A DNA stretch of 64,000 nucleotides from Bursaphelenchus xylophilus (lineage: Eukaryota; Nematoda; Chromadorea; Rhabditida; Aphelenchoididae). Both the position numbers and the translations under genes were made by a program. The stretch lies in assembly GCA_904066235.2 (NCBI GenBank), contig CAJFCV020000005.1:2232001-2296000 (forward strand), in the 5' to 3' direction. The notes beneath the pieces were generated by a model, which saw only the letters and a list, made by a program, of their open reading frames with translations, had not been told where the DNA came from and did not search any database. This document shows, one piece after another, positions 22,780-34,350 of the stretch (the first letter of the stretch is position 1; every line of letters starts with the position of its first letter).

Positions 22780-23540
22780 CAAGGGAAGTCACTTAAGTCA
22801 CGGATCGATTTTTGAAAACGACTGTTACAGCGATGGGGATGGTAGGACGGAGATATCAAATCTGAAAACCGCTACCTCCACCGGCCTCTGGGAGCCGGGA
22901 TAATCGACCAAAAAGGTTTAACCAAAAAAAGTTGCTCCGAACATTTCTTCCTTCCGAAAGAAAAAAAGCCAACGAACCGAATGGTCCGGTGGTCTGGAAG
23001 CGCGCTTCCGGGCCTTGACCTTTTCAGGTTCGAATCCGCATGGGTCAAATATTTATTGAACTTTTCCTCTAGTCCAGTAAATTTACCGGTAGGATAAAAT
23101 TTTTGGTTTTTTGCATATTTGACAATAAAATTTCAGAGTAATAATTTGAATGCGAGTTCCAAACGATTTGGATTTTCAAGGTTGAAAATTTACCGTAAAA
23201 TAGGCATGAAATATAAAAATAAATTGCTAGTAAATTTACCGGATCACAGGAACTGTTTTATACATTTTCACAAGTTCGAGGCCCGCGCGGATTCGAACCC
23301 GAAAAGGTGAAGGCCCGGAAGCGCGCTTCCAGACCACCGGACCATTCGGTTCGTTGGGTTTTTTTCTTTCGGAAGGAAGAAATGTTCGGAGGAATTTGGG
23401 CAAACTTTTTGGTCGATTATCTCGGCTTCCAGAGGCCGGTGGAGGTAACGGTTTTCAGATTTGATATCTCTTTCCTACCCTCCCCATCGCTGTAGCAGTC
23501 GTTTTACAAAATCGATCCGTGATTTAAGTGACTTCCCTTG
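22780..23540. mobile_element. Foldback element F3 (TTA-flanked) with tRNA-like arms
   Basis: Ends CAAGGGAAGTCACTTAA at 22780 and the inverted match ending at 23540, with TTA at 22777-22779 and 23541-23543. Arms of about 280 bases match closely (GAATGGTCCGGTGGTCTGG against its inverse near 23320). Each arm contains a perfect Pol III B box (GGTTCGAATCC, 23037-23047, and inverted at 23289-23299) and an A-box-like TGGTCCGGTGG. The spacer is about 200 bases. No protein is encoded. Confidence 0.85.
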
Positions 23541-23618
23541 TTAGATAAATAACACGCCATGGCTTATCATAAATTGGCTTGTAACATCAGATCGTTGGAA
23601 GGGACCTACATGGTACAA

Positions 23619-24265
23619 TCAATCGCGGAGCTTGTCTCCTGAAAATATGAACCGTTAAAATTTGAAAAAAATTTTGGCGGGAAATTTGAATTTTGGTTTT
23701 GAACAAATTGAATTTTTTTGAGATAACAGGTAAAGTAAAGTGAAAGAAGATGAAATTATAGTTTATTGTGATTTCTAATGAATTTTTTTATCAAAACCCG
23801 GCGAAATTTTGGATGAAAAGTCAAAAATTACCTTATTTTAGTCGAAAAATGTCTAAAAATCGGATGATTTTTTGATTTTTTTTGGATCAAACCATAATTT
23901 AAAAAAAGTTTCCCCAGTAAAAAATAATGTAATATCAATTTCCAGACCTTATAATTCCGTCTACTATCTAAATTTCCTCCATGTACCCCTTCAATTTTCG
24001 AAAATTTCTAAAAATTCTCATCAAAATTAGATTTTCCCAAAAAATTAAAATAAACCCTGCTCCAAAACTTACCAGCCTTCTGTTTCAGGTCGTGGAAGGT
24101 GTCAGCAGTGCTGTCAGCCATGTCGTTGATCTTGTCAGTGGCCTTGTCGGTGTTGGACTTCTCTCCAACAACCTTGTTCTTCACACTCACGGCCGCGTCC
24201 TTGACGCTGTCGTAGGCGTTCTGGGCGGTATCCTTGACGGACTCGGTGTAGGATTTGTCACACAT
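23619..24265 (-). CDS. LEA-like stress protein, 70 aa
   Basis: Two exons, 24073-24265 and 23619-23638, join with split glycine codon G/GA and end DKLRD-stop. The protein reads MCDKSYTESVKDTAQ then repeats of the SVKDAAVSVKNKV type; it is Lys/Asp/Ala/Thr rich and fully amphipathic-helical, without a signal peptide. It belongs to the LEA_4-like set of this locus (compare the gene at 26557, which has the same SYTE/TYTE start, the same phase-1 intron and a DKLKE ending). A 5' UTR intron acceptor lies just upstream. Confidence 0.8.
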
Positions 24266-24540
24266 TTTCGAAGTAGTAGTGGGGGTTTTGGTTTCTAAAT
24301 TCCGTAAATTAAATTTCAAAATGGAGAAACTAGCAAGAAATCTCGGTCATGTCGCGAAAAACAAGTTATATCGGGAAAAGTTAAATATACAAGTGTCTAA
24401 AATAGGTCTCAGAACATTTCTTAGATACCATTTTATTAGATAAAATACAGGATGAGAAAATATGAAATCGAAAAGGTACCTAAACTCGGTCCGAAAGAAG
24501 CGCGGGGCCGCTTCTCAAGGAGAATATTCGAAGTGGTCGA

Positions 24541-25268
24541 CTAGGCCGGCTTGGCGACATTTTCGGGCTGGTCATCTGAAAATATAAAGGATATACTTTT
24601 TATGTCCCAATAAAACTATTTATCCCATAAAATTCCCACCAAGCGTCATGAAATTTAACAAATTATATTACTTTAGATCAAATATGATGATTTTATAAAG
24701 TTCGAAAATTGCTACCTAAAATACTATTGCTATCAAATTTAGACATCATATTTGATAAAATAGTATTTCAGCTATCATATTTCTTAAAATTCCTAAAATA
24801 CGACAGGTATTTACCTGCGTTCTCAGTCGTTTCTTCGGTGGCATCTTCAGAGTCATCGGATTTTTCGGTAGGCTGTTTCTGAAAAAACAGATGTTTAGAA
24901 ATAAAATACATACATTCTAAAGCACCTAAGACTATGTGTCCGTCAATTCTGAGGCATCTAGACCTTGATTTAGAGAAAAAATCGGATTTTTTTACCTTAT
25001 TTTAGGTCTAAACTAATATCTTTTGGTTATATTACTCATAATCGCTATGGAAACTCACCTCATTCTCTTCTACTTGGTCTGTAGACTGTTCAGGGGTATC
25101 CTCAACCTTTTCTTCAACATCATTCTCCCTTCCAAGTGCGTCTTCCTTCACTTTTTTGACTCTATCTTCGAATTGGTAATAAGTTGGCGCTGCTTTGCCA
25201 AAAACTTTGTCAAAGAAGTCGCAAGTGTAGTCATGGACCGTCGAAGGCCACGGCTTTCTTTCGCACAT
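24541..25268 (-). CDS. Acidic hydrophilic protein, 102 aa
   Basis: Three exons (25059-25268, 24815-24878, 24541-24575) are in phase and give 102 aa. The first 45 residues are mixed, with two Cys, several aromatics and YYQFEDRVKKVKED. The rest is Glu/Asp/Thr-rich low complexity (EEKVEDTPEQSTDQVEENE) and probably disordered. It lacks the Ala/Lys 11-residue periodicity of its LEA neighbours but shares strand, small exons and position. I do not recognise the family; it may be a stress-related disordered protein. Confidence 0.7.
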
Positions 25269-25561
25269 TGTAGCCAAGTTCTAAAGCAAAAAATTTTTTT
25301 GAAAAAATTTTTGAAATTCATCAAAAAAAAGTTCAAAAATCAACAAAAGGTAATGTAAAATTTCATCAGATATTTTTACGGTATCAAAACCCATCCAGAA
25401 ATTCAAAAACATTGGGGGAAATCACCATAAATTGGTTTATTTTTACTTCAAAACACAAAATAAGATAAATTTACTAGTCCATGGAGCTAGATATACGATG
25501 AAAGCGATAGTTTTCCAACGACGATTACACTGAGATGGTAGAGGTAGCGATTTGAAGACAT

Positions 25562-26557
25562 TTACTGAAGCTTTTCACCGGCCTCCTTCAATTTGTCGCC
25601 TGAAAAACGAGAAATGAGAGGGGAAAATTGAAGTTTCAGAAGGAAAAAATTTAAATTACTATGGTCGGTAATCGAAGAAAAAAATTTTGCAAGTCTAGGA
25701 TGTTTTTTCAACTATACGATCTAAAAATTTTTTTGGATTGAACAAAAATTTCGAAATATTTTGAAATTTTTTTTGCTATAACTCTGAGATGGTAGCTTAG
25801 AAAGAGCTGAAATTTTCAGAATACCCTATAAACAGTCTATAATAAATTCCTGGAAAGTTTGATCCAGATCCGACAACTTTAACTATAATAAAAAATCATT
25901 TTTTGCTATTTATCATCACCTAAATTTTTCTTGAAATTTTTTTGCTATAACTCAGAGATGGTTGCTTAGCAAAAGCTAAAATTTTCAGAATACCCTATAA
26001 ACAGTCTGAAATAAATTTCTGTCAAATCTCATCCAGATCCAACTACTTTAACTACAATAAAAACCTTTTTTTGTTATTTATCATCACCTAAATTTTTCTT
26101 GAAATTTTTTTTGCTGTAACTCAGAGATGGTTGCTTAGCAAGAGCTAAGATTTTCAGAATACCCTACAAATAGTCTAAAATAAATTCTTGGCAAGTTTAA
26201 TCCAGATAGGACTACTCTAACTACAATAAAAAATCATTTTTTGCTATTTATCATCACCTAAATTTCAAAATTTCAAAAAATTCCAAATTATTTTTTGATT
26301 TTTCACTCACCCGCTTTCTCTCTCAAGTCTCTGGAGTCCTGCGTGGCCTGATCGTAGTACTCATTGACCTTCTCACGGGCGTCTTTGGCGTGGCCGGCCG
26401 CTTTGTCCGCGTATTCCTTCACTTTGTCGGCGGCCTGGTCCTCCTTCGACGGTTCGCCGACGATTTTCTCCTTCAGATTCTGCGCAGTGTCCTTGACGGC
26501 ATCGTAGGCGCCCTGCGCCTTCTCCTTGATGGCTTCGGTGTAGGTTTGCTCGGACAT
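25562..26557 (-). CDS. LEA group 3-like protein, 94 aa
   Basis: Two exons, 26311-26557 and 25562-25599, split a glycine codon (G/GC) and give 94 aa ending GEKLQ. It starts MSEQTYTEAIKEKAQGAYD and continues with 11-residue-type units (VKDTAQNLKEK, ADKAAGHAKDA). This is the clearest LEA_4-like sequence in the window: Lys/Ala/Glu/Asp rich, no Cys or Trp. The intron holds a three-copy tandem repeat. A 5' UTR intron leads to the HSE/TATA promoter near 27270. Expected role: protection of proteins and membranes during drying or heat. Confidence 0.85.
25755..26265. repeat. Three tandem copies of a 170-bp unit in an LEA intron
   Basis: Each unit contains GCTATAACTCAGAGATGGTT (or a close variant), AAAATTTTCAGAATACCCTA and TTTATCATCACCTAAATTT. 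The copies sit about 170 bases apart within the 25600-26310 intron. Confidence 0.85.
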
Positions 26558-27244
26558 TTTGAAATTGATTTTCGATTTGAATTTGGGGGTTTTGACTGAA
26601 AAAATGGGGAAATTAGAAAATTTTTGGGAGAAATACAGCGATATTGAGGTGAAACGCGAGGGGGGATTGGAAAATACGAAGTGAAAATTAGGCCTAATTC
26701 AGTGGGAATTACATTTTTTTCAAATAAAAAATCTCTAAAAAATGCCAAAATCGGGGAAAAATTACAAAAAATCTGCTAAAAACTAAATTTTATGTACATA
26801 AGTTAAAAAATTGCATAATTTTTTGTCACAAAATACGGTTTTCCATAAAAAATTTTTGAAAAAATTCAATTTTCAAAAAATCCCAAAAATTTCGAAATAC
26901 CCAAAATTTTCTAAAACTAACAAAAAGCATATACGGACTAGCCTGAAATTCAAAAACCATTTCCAAAAACACGATTTCAGAACAAAAAAATCCTTAAAAT
27001 TTTCAAAAAAATCATCAAAATTTCGAAATTTTTCTAAAAATTTTCGAAAATCTCAAATTTCCCCAAAATAATAGCACTAAATTTCAACAAAACGGTATGT
27101 AATCAAAGAAACGTATCTGAAACATCATCTGAAACAAAAATTCCCCTTCCAAACATTGTCGAATGCACCTAAAAATTCCAATTATAACGTCCAAGTGCGT
27201 CCATAAATTACAACATCTCCCTGTTGTCCAACTCGATCGCCTCT

Positions 27245-27291
27245 CCCTCCTCCAGTTTCCACATCGCCTTTTATACGGGATCCGAAGCTTC
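27245..27291 (-). promoter_or_regulatory. HSE plus TATA promoter, probably of the 26557 LEA gene
   Basis: Reading the minus strand: GAAGCTTC (27284-27291, a GAA-nn-TTC heat-shock pair), then 7 bases on GTATAAAAGGCG (TATA, 27267-27277). A start near 27245 and a donor-like GTAATT about 55 bases on would give a 5' UTR exon that could join the acceptor before 26600. Confidence 0.5.
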
Positions 27292-27499
27292 GCTCGCCTC
27301 GCGCCCCGCCCTTTTTGTTTTCATAAACAAAATTGGGGCCAAAGCGAGAAAAACAAAACGTGATCTCCGGTTTCGGCGACCAAAGCCCACAAAAAATTTC
27401 GCAAGAATTTTTGAAAAAGTGCGGTAAGAAAATAACATATTCGGAGAGCTGTGTAAACAAGTGGCCTTATAAATGGGCAGGGCGGATTCGACCAAAATG

Positions 27500-28500
27500 G
27501 GAGTTGTCAGCGGCAGCTGGATTACTGTAATTTCGGGGTTTTGCGGGCAGAATTGAAAAAAATTTCGGGATTTTTTTGAAGAAGAATAGCATTTTAGGGT
27601 ATTGAGGATATATTTGGAAGATTTTTCAGGTCAGAAAAAAATTGGGTTACTGTAATTTTTTATGTTTTCTGCAAAATCGGAATTTCGAAATTTTCCACAA
27701 AAAATATGCAAATTTTTTGCGAGTTTTTGTGGGAATGGGATTTCAGACCATTGAAAATGCTATGGCCAACATTTTAATGTTGGGGTACTGTAATTTTTCA
27801 TGGGTTTTGGTCAAAACTCATTTTTTTCCTATTTTGAAATTTTCAACATGAAGATAAAATTTTAGTGGTTGAAAAAGCACTTTTTATTGTCACAAATAGT
27901 GTGGAGAATGCAGTATCTAAGTTTTTCTATCACTGCGTACTGTAATTTTAACAGAAATCCCCAAAGACCCCGAAAATTTCCGTTTTTTGTTGAAATTTTC
28001 GCAGTTTTCTTGTTTTTCAAGATAAAAATCGGTTGTAAAATACTTGCCCTTACTATTCTACACTTTCTTTTTTGTTAAGATTACTGTAATTCTCAAAAAA
28101 AATTGAGTTTTTAAACTATTTTCACTATTTTTCCTCCAATTTTTGTCGAAATTTCTGGATTTTTGCACTTTTCACCCTTTTTTTACCCGTCCAAAGTCCA
28201 ACACACCCTTGTTTTTGGTTATTTATTATCCACTACCTCTCTTTTACTCTATTCTGTCCATTTCTCGGGTGTTTTGCGGCCGCTCTCATCCAAAAAACAC
28301 GCCCCTTTTTTCGTCGCTCTTTCAACACAGAATGCAAAAAAAAGACCCCGCTAACCAGAGATCAGACCCGCCAAACTGAAAGAGAATCGTGCTCGTTGGT
28401 GTCTAAAGTGTTTTCGCAAATGTTTCCAGTAAACAACGAGTAACGGGCCATCGTGTTTTCGCAATTTGAATTGTTGTTTGAGCTCCGAAAATTGCCGGAA
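27500..28500. other. Intergenic, AT-rich, repeated TTACTGTAATTTT
   Basis: TTACTGTAAT recurs at roughly 27523, 27645, 27787, 27938 and 28081, spaced about 120-150 bases. A second TATA-like site (CTTATAAATGGG, 27467-27478) has no assignable gene. No coding region found. Confidence 0.5.
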
Positions 28501-28511
28501 TGCGTGATGGC

Positions 28512-28540
28512 TTCCAGAAACGGCGCAGGCCTTATAAATA
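28512..28540 (+). promoter_or_regulatory. HSE plus TATA, candidate promoter of the 29389 LEA gene
   Basis: TTCCAGAA (28512-28519, a TTC-nn-GAA pair) is followed 12 bases later by CTTATAAATAG (28531-28541). This mirrors the arrangement near 27280 and 20850. The nearest downstream plus-strand gene is the LEA gene at 29389; the intervening tRNA-Ile would then lie inside its 5' UTR intron. The palindromic HSE leaves direction open. Confidence 0.4.
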
Positions 28541-28822
28541 GCTGGTTTTCGGCCATATATGGGTTGTTTTCGAGAGCAGGCATGCGGTCGAAAATGGGAT
28601 TTTTTGAATAAAAATTTAATTTGATAAAATTTTCAAATCTTTTTTGGTTTTTGATGAGAAATTATATTTGAAAGTGATAACAAATTTTCTTTTAAATATT
28701 TTTTAGAAAATTTGACTTCGTATTTCACAAATTTTCACTTCAAAAACCCCCAAAAATCATCATCTTTCTCCCGCCAAAACGCCCGCAACGGGAAAAAGCA
28801 AACTAAAGAGCACGCAGGACGT

Positions 28823-28896
28823 GCCGCCATAGCTCAGTCGGTTAGAGCGTGGGTCTAATAAGCCCAAGGTCGCAGGTTCGACCCCTGCTGGCGGCA
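28823..28896 (+). tRNA. tRNA-Ile (AAT)
   Basis: The 7-bp acceptor stem GCCGCCA/TGGCGGC is perfect. The D arm is AGCTCAGTCGGTTAGAGC, the anticodon loop CTAATAA gives anticodon AAT, and the T arm is GCAGGTTCGACCCCTGC. Length 74 with discriminator A. No intron. This is a canonical, probably functional gene. Confidence 0.95.
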
Positions 28897-29388
28897 AAGC
28901 ATCTTTTTGCACTTTTTTTCCGAATTTATTACCGTTTCCCGTGTAACACCCGGTTTTTTCGTTTCGCCATGGGCTGGTCTCGTCTCCCATTGCATCATTG
29001 TTTTATCGGAAACATTCGTCGCAATAATATTTGTTCCGAACGCAATCTCGTCGAACTTTACTAATCTTGTTATGGTTCTAAAGGACTTATGAAAGGAAGC
29101 GGACGATTAAAATTTCCACAGAATGCACTGTAAACAAACAGAAAGTCCGCCCGACCCGTGAAAATTTGCATTTTCGTGGTAAACATGTTTGGTCGGATAA
29201 AATATCGCTCAAAATTGTTAGGATCTACCGATCTTCGTGGTAAAACCAGTTGATTTAGCTGTGAAATTCAATGTTATGTTACAAATTTAAAGCTTCGATC
29301 AGATGCAGCCGCGATTTCAACCGTTTTCGAAAAATTTTTTATATTACACTTGCCATTTTTCAGAAACAAAAAAAAATCCAAATTCAAA

Positions 29389-30301
29389 ATGTCCGATCAA
29401 TCGTACGTCGACAATGTCAAGGAGAGCGCCAAGAACACCGGTCATATTATCAAGGAGAACGCGCAGCACGCCGGCCAAACCGTCAAGGAAAAGGCGCTGG
29501 GAGTGTATGATAGCGCCGCGGATAAAGCCGAAGTCCTGAAGCAAAAGGTGGTCGGGAAGAGCCACGAGGCCAAAGAGAATGCGAACGAGACCTATGAGAG
29601 TGCTACGGAGAAGGCCAAGGAGTTCAGAGTGGGTTTCTTTCTCAAGTTTTGGTTGATCTTTAGGACAGGTATACCTAAAACAACATCTTGATGTGATGCT
29701 GCTGGATTTAGACAACAGAGTTATCTTAAATGATGTCTTCGCGCTCCGGCAGCTTGTTTTGAGGGGGTTTGCATATTTTCAAGGCAAAAATTGCGTAGAC
29801 GTTACCTAGAATAATATATTTTTTCTTCAGTTTTTTTGTTAGTTTTTTGATCAGTTTTTCGTTGAAAAAGCTTTGAGATTACTCCTACTTTATCTTGAAC
29901 CCACTCTTTTCACCAAAAAATTTAAAATCCCGCCTTCAAACAGCAGATTTTGATATTACACTTGATACCAAAATTATTTTTCAGGAGCAAGCCAGTGAGA
30001 AAGCCCACCAAGCCCGAGATTTGGCCAACCAGAAGGCTGACGAGTACACCCAACGTGCTGAGGACATCCGGGAACAGGCTCGTCAGAAGGTTCAGGAGCT
30101 CCGAGAGCAGGGCAACGAGAAAGCCGACGAAGCTTCCAACAAGGCGCACGAACTCAAAGAAAAGGCTGGTAAGTAGATTTCGCCATTGTTTTTTCTGTTT
30201 TTAGAACGATTTGCACCGATGTCGAAATAGTTTCATTGAATTTTTACCTTATTTTAGGTGAACGAATCCACGCCGCCGGCGAAAACATCAAAGCCCACTA
30301 A
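29389..30301 (+). CDS. LEA group 3-like protein, 155 aa
   Basis: Three exons (29389-29628, 29985-30168, 30258-30301) in phase. Exon 1 (80 codons) runs MSDQSYVDNVKESAKNTGH to KAKEFR; exon 2 continues with QARDLANQKADEYTQRAED and similar units; exon 3 ends AAGENIKAH. The protein is almost entirely amphipathic helix, Lys/Glu/Ala/Gln rich, without signal or membrane segment. Exon 1 has exactly the same length (240) as exon 1 of the gene at 47019, and exon 3 has the same length (44) as the tandem family at 31600-43826, linking both types. The exon 1 donor is GTGGGT. AATAAA follows near 30469. Confidence 0.88.
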
Positions 30302-30550
30302 GTCCTCAATAATCTCGCTGTACCAGCTTTAGCCATTCCCAATACTCGAAACATGACCTACTCTCTTTTCGCTTGGACGCATTTTTCACCTATTGGGATC
30401 TCGTTTTAGAGATTTCTCTGTACATAATTATTGCGCTGTATATTGTAATATAATCAACCTGATAAAAAAATAAATTTTGGGTCCAACAATTGATTTGTAA
30501 AATACATTTAGGAATCTTGAAAAACACAAATTTTTAAAATTTCAAGAATT

Positions 30551-30975
30551 TTCGTATAAAATGTCACCCCTGATTTTTGGATGGTAAATTCAAAAACATA
30601 TTATATACAGCTCTAAAATACGAAATTCACTATCAAATTTCAAAATTTTGTTCATTTTTTGGCTTTTTTTTTGAAATCCCCGTTATCCTTCGTATAAAAT
30701 GTCATCCCTGATTTTTGGATGGTATATTCAAAAACATGTTATATGCAGCTCTAAAATATGAAATTCACTAACAAATTTCAAAATTTTGTTCATTTTAGGC
30801 CTTTTTTGAAATCCCCGTTATCCTTCGTATAAAATGTCACCCCTGATTTTTGGATGGTAAATTCAAAAACATGTTATAAACAGGTCTAAAATACGAAATT
30901 CACTATCAAATTTCAAAATTTTGTTCATTTTTTGGCTTTTTTTGAAATCTCCGTCATCTTTCGTATAAAATGTCG
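30551..30975. repeat. 136-bp tandem repeat with CGTATAAAATGTC, set 1
   Basis: TTCGTATAAAATGTCACC-type words at 30551, 30689, 30823 and 30960 mark units of 134-138 bases. The same spaced words precede the other tandem LEA genes (34059/34193/34331, 36262/36397, 37990). Each word contains a TATA-like core. Confidence 0.85.
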
Positions 30976-31202
30976 CCCTTAAAAATTCGTCCAATTTTCC
31001 CAAACGTTTGGCAAAAATGACTGCTTTTCCGCATGATTCATTGGATAACCATGTTTTTCTCAACACCAAACAACAATCAGACCATATTTTCAATGCTATC
31101 AACAAGACCGTTGCTTACGACTTTCCACACCCTTTCATTGTCTTGTTTCTTGATGCCTTCGCTGTTTCTGTTGTCATGGCCAATTGGGAAATGCGCAAAC
31201 TG

Positions 31203-31212
31203 TATAAAAAGC
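31203..31212 (+). promoter_or_regulatory. TATA box of the 31600 LEA gene
   Basis: TATAAAAAGCGGG with the downstream context GGGAACAATAATGTT-type is repeated before the paralogues at about 34586, 36649 (TATAAAAGGCGGG) and 38245. The element lies about 390 bases before each ATG; an acceptor just before each ATG implies a 5' UTR intron between. Confidence 0.5.
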
Positions 31213-31599
31213 GGGAAAGAGGAACGTTTGTGGGCAGTGTTTGCAACAGCCGGGGGAGGTTCTGGAAGCTGTGGGAAAACGGGATTTTTTGCCGGGAAAC
31301 AATAATGTTATCGATGATTTGGAAGTTGTAAACGGTAGCTTATGCTTTTTTTTGTATTTTGAAGTCTTTTTTGACAAGATTTTTTACTTGGGGAAAATTC
31401 GATGAAAACTTCAAATCGAGCGCATTTTTCGATTTTTTTATTTTTTCAAAATATCACACTTAAAATTTTAGCAGTTCTGTATACTGTAGAATATAAAAAA
31501 TCTCAATTACATTCTTGCTGTCGTGCCTTGTCGCAATTTCCATAAATTTCTAACAAATTTTTCCCCTCAACTTTTCAGGAAATAAACTAAATTTTCAAA

Positions 31600-32200
31600 A
31601 TGAGTGAGGACAAATCTCTAAAGGAAAAGATCTTCGGAAAGGGCCGTGAGGACTATGAAGTGGCCGCCGACAAGGCCGAGAAACTGGGGGTAAGTCTTTT
31701 TTTAGTCATCATACAGTTGGAAAATGGCAAAAAAATAACTTTTTTTGTTGAAATACGATTAAGGGCATAGTAAACCTTTAGAAGCTTATAAAAACAAATC
31801 CTATAGGATCTCAGAGCAATTGCCAGAGGGGATCAACCAAAATTTTTAAGGATTTGCCATAAATATTTACCCTTTCACCTAAAGTAATATAATTTTGTCA
31901 AATTTTCAGAATAAGGCCTACGACAAAGCCGACGAAGCTCAAGATTTGGCGCAGAAGAAGGTCAACCAGACCGCACAACGTGCGGGCGAGGTGGGGGATG
32001 ATGCCAACCGGAAGATCGAGGAGCTCCGCCGACAGGGCAATGCGGCCGCCGAAAAGGGAAATGCCGTCCGCCACGAGGCCGGTAAGAGCTCACCAACTTT
32101 TAGAGCCAGTAATAGACTCTGTTCATTGTATACGACGTAATAATTTCGTATTTTAGGCGCGCATCGTGATTGTTCCGGCGAACAAATGAGATCCAAGTAA
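31600..32200 (+). CDS. LEA-like tandem family member 1, 101 aa
   Basis: Exons 31600-31689 (90), 31910-32081 (172) and 32157-32200 (44), phases 0 and 1. The start MSEDKSLKEKIFGKGREDYE is shared with members 2-5. Exon 2 is Ala/Lys/Glu helix with IEELRRQGNAAAEKGN; the last exon reads AHRDCSGEQMRSK. Small, hydrophilic and probably cytosolic. The 136-bp repeats and a TATA box lie upstream. Role in stress protection is inferred from LEA-type composition. Confidence 0.85.
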
Positions 32201-32365
32201 CAAGGGCATGGATAACATTGCTGATGTCCGATTTGCCCCCAAATAATTACAGTTTTCTATGCCGTCTCGTTTGGGAGAACGTTCCACAGAGTTCTACATA
32301 GTCGACGATCTAAATCTTGCTGTAATTTTTTTTAATTTGAAAAATAAATTTTTATGGTTAAAGTA

Positions 32366-33906
32366 CAGTAGCTGCCAAAAAACTGTCAATTTTTTTGTTC
32401 TTTGTGTAACTCTGCTCAACGTGGACGGATTTCAACGAAGCAAATACCATTCTGTAGATATTTATCACTGTTATCTAATGGTGTAGCGGTTGGAGGGATT
32501 TTACATCTTAGTGTGTAACAACTGTCGATGTAAAATTTTTGGAAAGACAAAAAACTGTCAATTTTTCCAAAAGAATTTTACCGCTTGCATACGTTGCGGC
32601 AAATCTTAGGCTTATACATTCCGATTTTTAAATAAAGTCCCACTGTACATAATTAACCATCAAAGGGAGCCAAGAAAGTTAATTTAGTAGACCTTTTGGT
32701 GGTCCCAAGTTCGATGCCCCAAAACATGACGTTTAAGAAAAAATCGATTTTTTTCTTTGACTTAGCGTTAATGAAATGCCTTGCAGTAGAAGCTAGACAA
32801 CCTACAATTACAATAGAACAATGATTGGGAGCCTAAATGTAAGTCTACGGACTCCACTTGACATTCAAGTTTCTCCGGTAATCGAGTTTCTGCAGAGACT
32901 TGGCCTTGTTGCCCCCGCCTTTGTAACAACTTGCTAATGTTTTATCAATACATGATCACAGATGTTCTAGAAGCATTTTATGGGCATTTGTAGGACGGCG
33001 ATGCAAGTCACATAAGAATTACGAAGGGTTATGTTGCCATTAACAAAAAAAAATTTTTGTGGAGACTTGCAGGCCAGCTTAAGACTTTAGAAACACGTTA
33101 GAGGGAGTGAAATTGCGTTAAAAATGTCAGGAATGGCTGTAAATGTATGGGACAACATCTTGCTTGTCCTTGCGCTGGGTTATTTCCATCCTATGGAGAG
33201 TGAAAATCGAGACAACAATTTTTCTTCAAAAATTCCATTTAGGAGCTTGTTCTTTTATTCGCAAAGTACGGGCCCGGCGCGGTAGCGGTTCCAAACTGTT
33301 CACTGTTAACATGGGTGCCTTCTGCCGCGTTGGAACTACGATTAGAGGTGTCTACGGAAGCACCCGGGCTGAAGTTCCACGGTACATCTACCGCCAGAGA
33401 AACTTGAATGTCAAGTGGAGTCCGTAGACTTACATTTAGGCTCCCAATCATTGTTCTATTGTAATTGTAGGTTGTCTAGCTTCTACTGCAAGGCATTTCA
33501 TTAACGCTAAGTCAAAGAAAAAAATCGATTTTTTCTTAAACGTCATGTTTTGGGGCATCGAACTTGGGACCACCAAAAGGTCTACTAAATTAACTTTCTT
33601 GGCTCCCTTTGATGGTTAATTATGTACAGTGGGACTTTATTTAAAAATCGGAATGTATAAGCCTAAGATTTGCCGCAACGTATGCAAGCGGTAAAATTCT
33701 TTTGGAAAAATTGACAGTTTTTTGTCTTTCCAAAAATTTTACATCGACAGTTGTTACACACTAAGATGTAAAATCCCTCCAACCGCTACACCATTAGATA
33801 ACAGTGATAAATATCTACAGAATGGTATTTGTTTCGTTGAAATCCGTCCACGTTGAGCAGAGTTACACAAAGAACAAAAAAATTGACAGTTTTTTGGCAG
33901 CTACTG
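32366..33906. mobile_element. Foldback F4 with Tc1-like tips and about 500-bp arms
   Basis: Ends CAGTAGCTGCCAAAAAACTG and the inverted match ending at 33906, both next to TA. Arms (about 32366-32880 and 33400-33906) are nearly identical. The CAGT...GCCAAAAA tip resembles Tc1-type transposon ends. A remnant of the CAGTGGGAC end (family C) is embedded in each arm. The 520-bp centre contains a plus-strand frame at 33143-33427 that I do not recognise; no transposase catalytic motif is seen. Confidence 0.8.
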
Positions 33907-34058
33907 TATATAAATAATTGATATATGACGTAATGGAATAGGTCGAATTTAGTCCAAAAATGTTTAAAATTATTTCACAAATCTTATGAAGCCTTTATTT
34001 TTTTCTTTTTTCGTCTTTAAATCTTTAATTTTTTAAAAATCGAAATTTTTGTCATCTT

Positions 34059-34350
34059 TCGTATAAAATGTCACTTTTGGATTTTTGATGAAAACTTTGA
34101 AAATCAGTTGTAGATAATACAAAAATACAAAAATGAGTGTCTACTTTCGAAATCTCAGTCGTTTTCAGCCTTTTTCAAAATTTTCCTCGTCTTGCGTATA
34201 AAACGTCACCTTTGATTTTTTGATGAAAACTTTGAAAATCAGTTGTAGATAACACAAAAATACAAAAATGAGTGTCCACTTTCGAAATCTCAGTCGTTTT
34301 ACAGCCTTTTTTCAAAATTTTCCTCGTCTTGCGTATAAAATGTCGCCCTC
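34059..34350. repeat. 136-bp tandem repeat, set 2
   Basis: GTATAAAATGTC or GTATAAAACGTC words at 34059, 34193 and 34331, with AAAATCAGTTGTAGATAA between, give a 134-138-base period. It lies upstream of LEA family member 2. Confidence 0.8.

Noticed and set aside
22985..23055. Functional tRNA gene in F3
   Set aside because: The A and B boxes are good, but no cloverleaf forms, and the same sequence sits inverted in the other arm as part of the element.
29344..29715. 123-aa minus-strand frame opposite the 29389 LEA gene
   Set aside because: It is the reverse shadow of LEA repeats: Lys/Glu-rich sense gives Leu/Val/Phe-rich antisense. Similar shadows at 24000, 26390, 29922 and 47000 were ignored.
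33143..33427. 94-aa frame in the F4 spacer, with a stretch (VRARRGSGSKLFT) faintly like ribosomal protein uL2
   Set aside because: The resemblance is limited to a few basic residues and glycines and breaks immediately; not enough to claim a captured gene.
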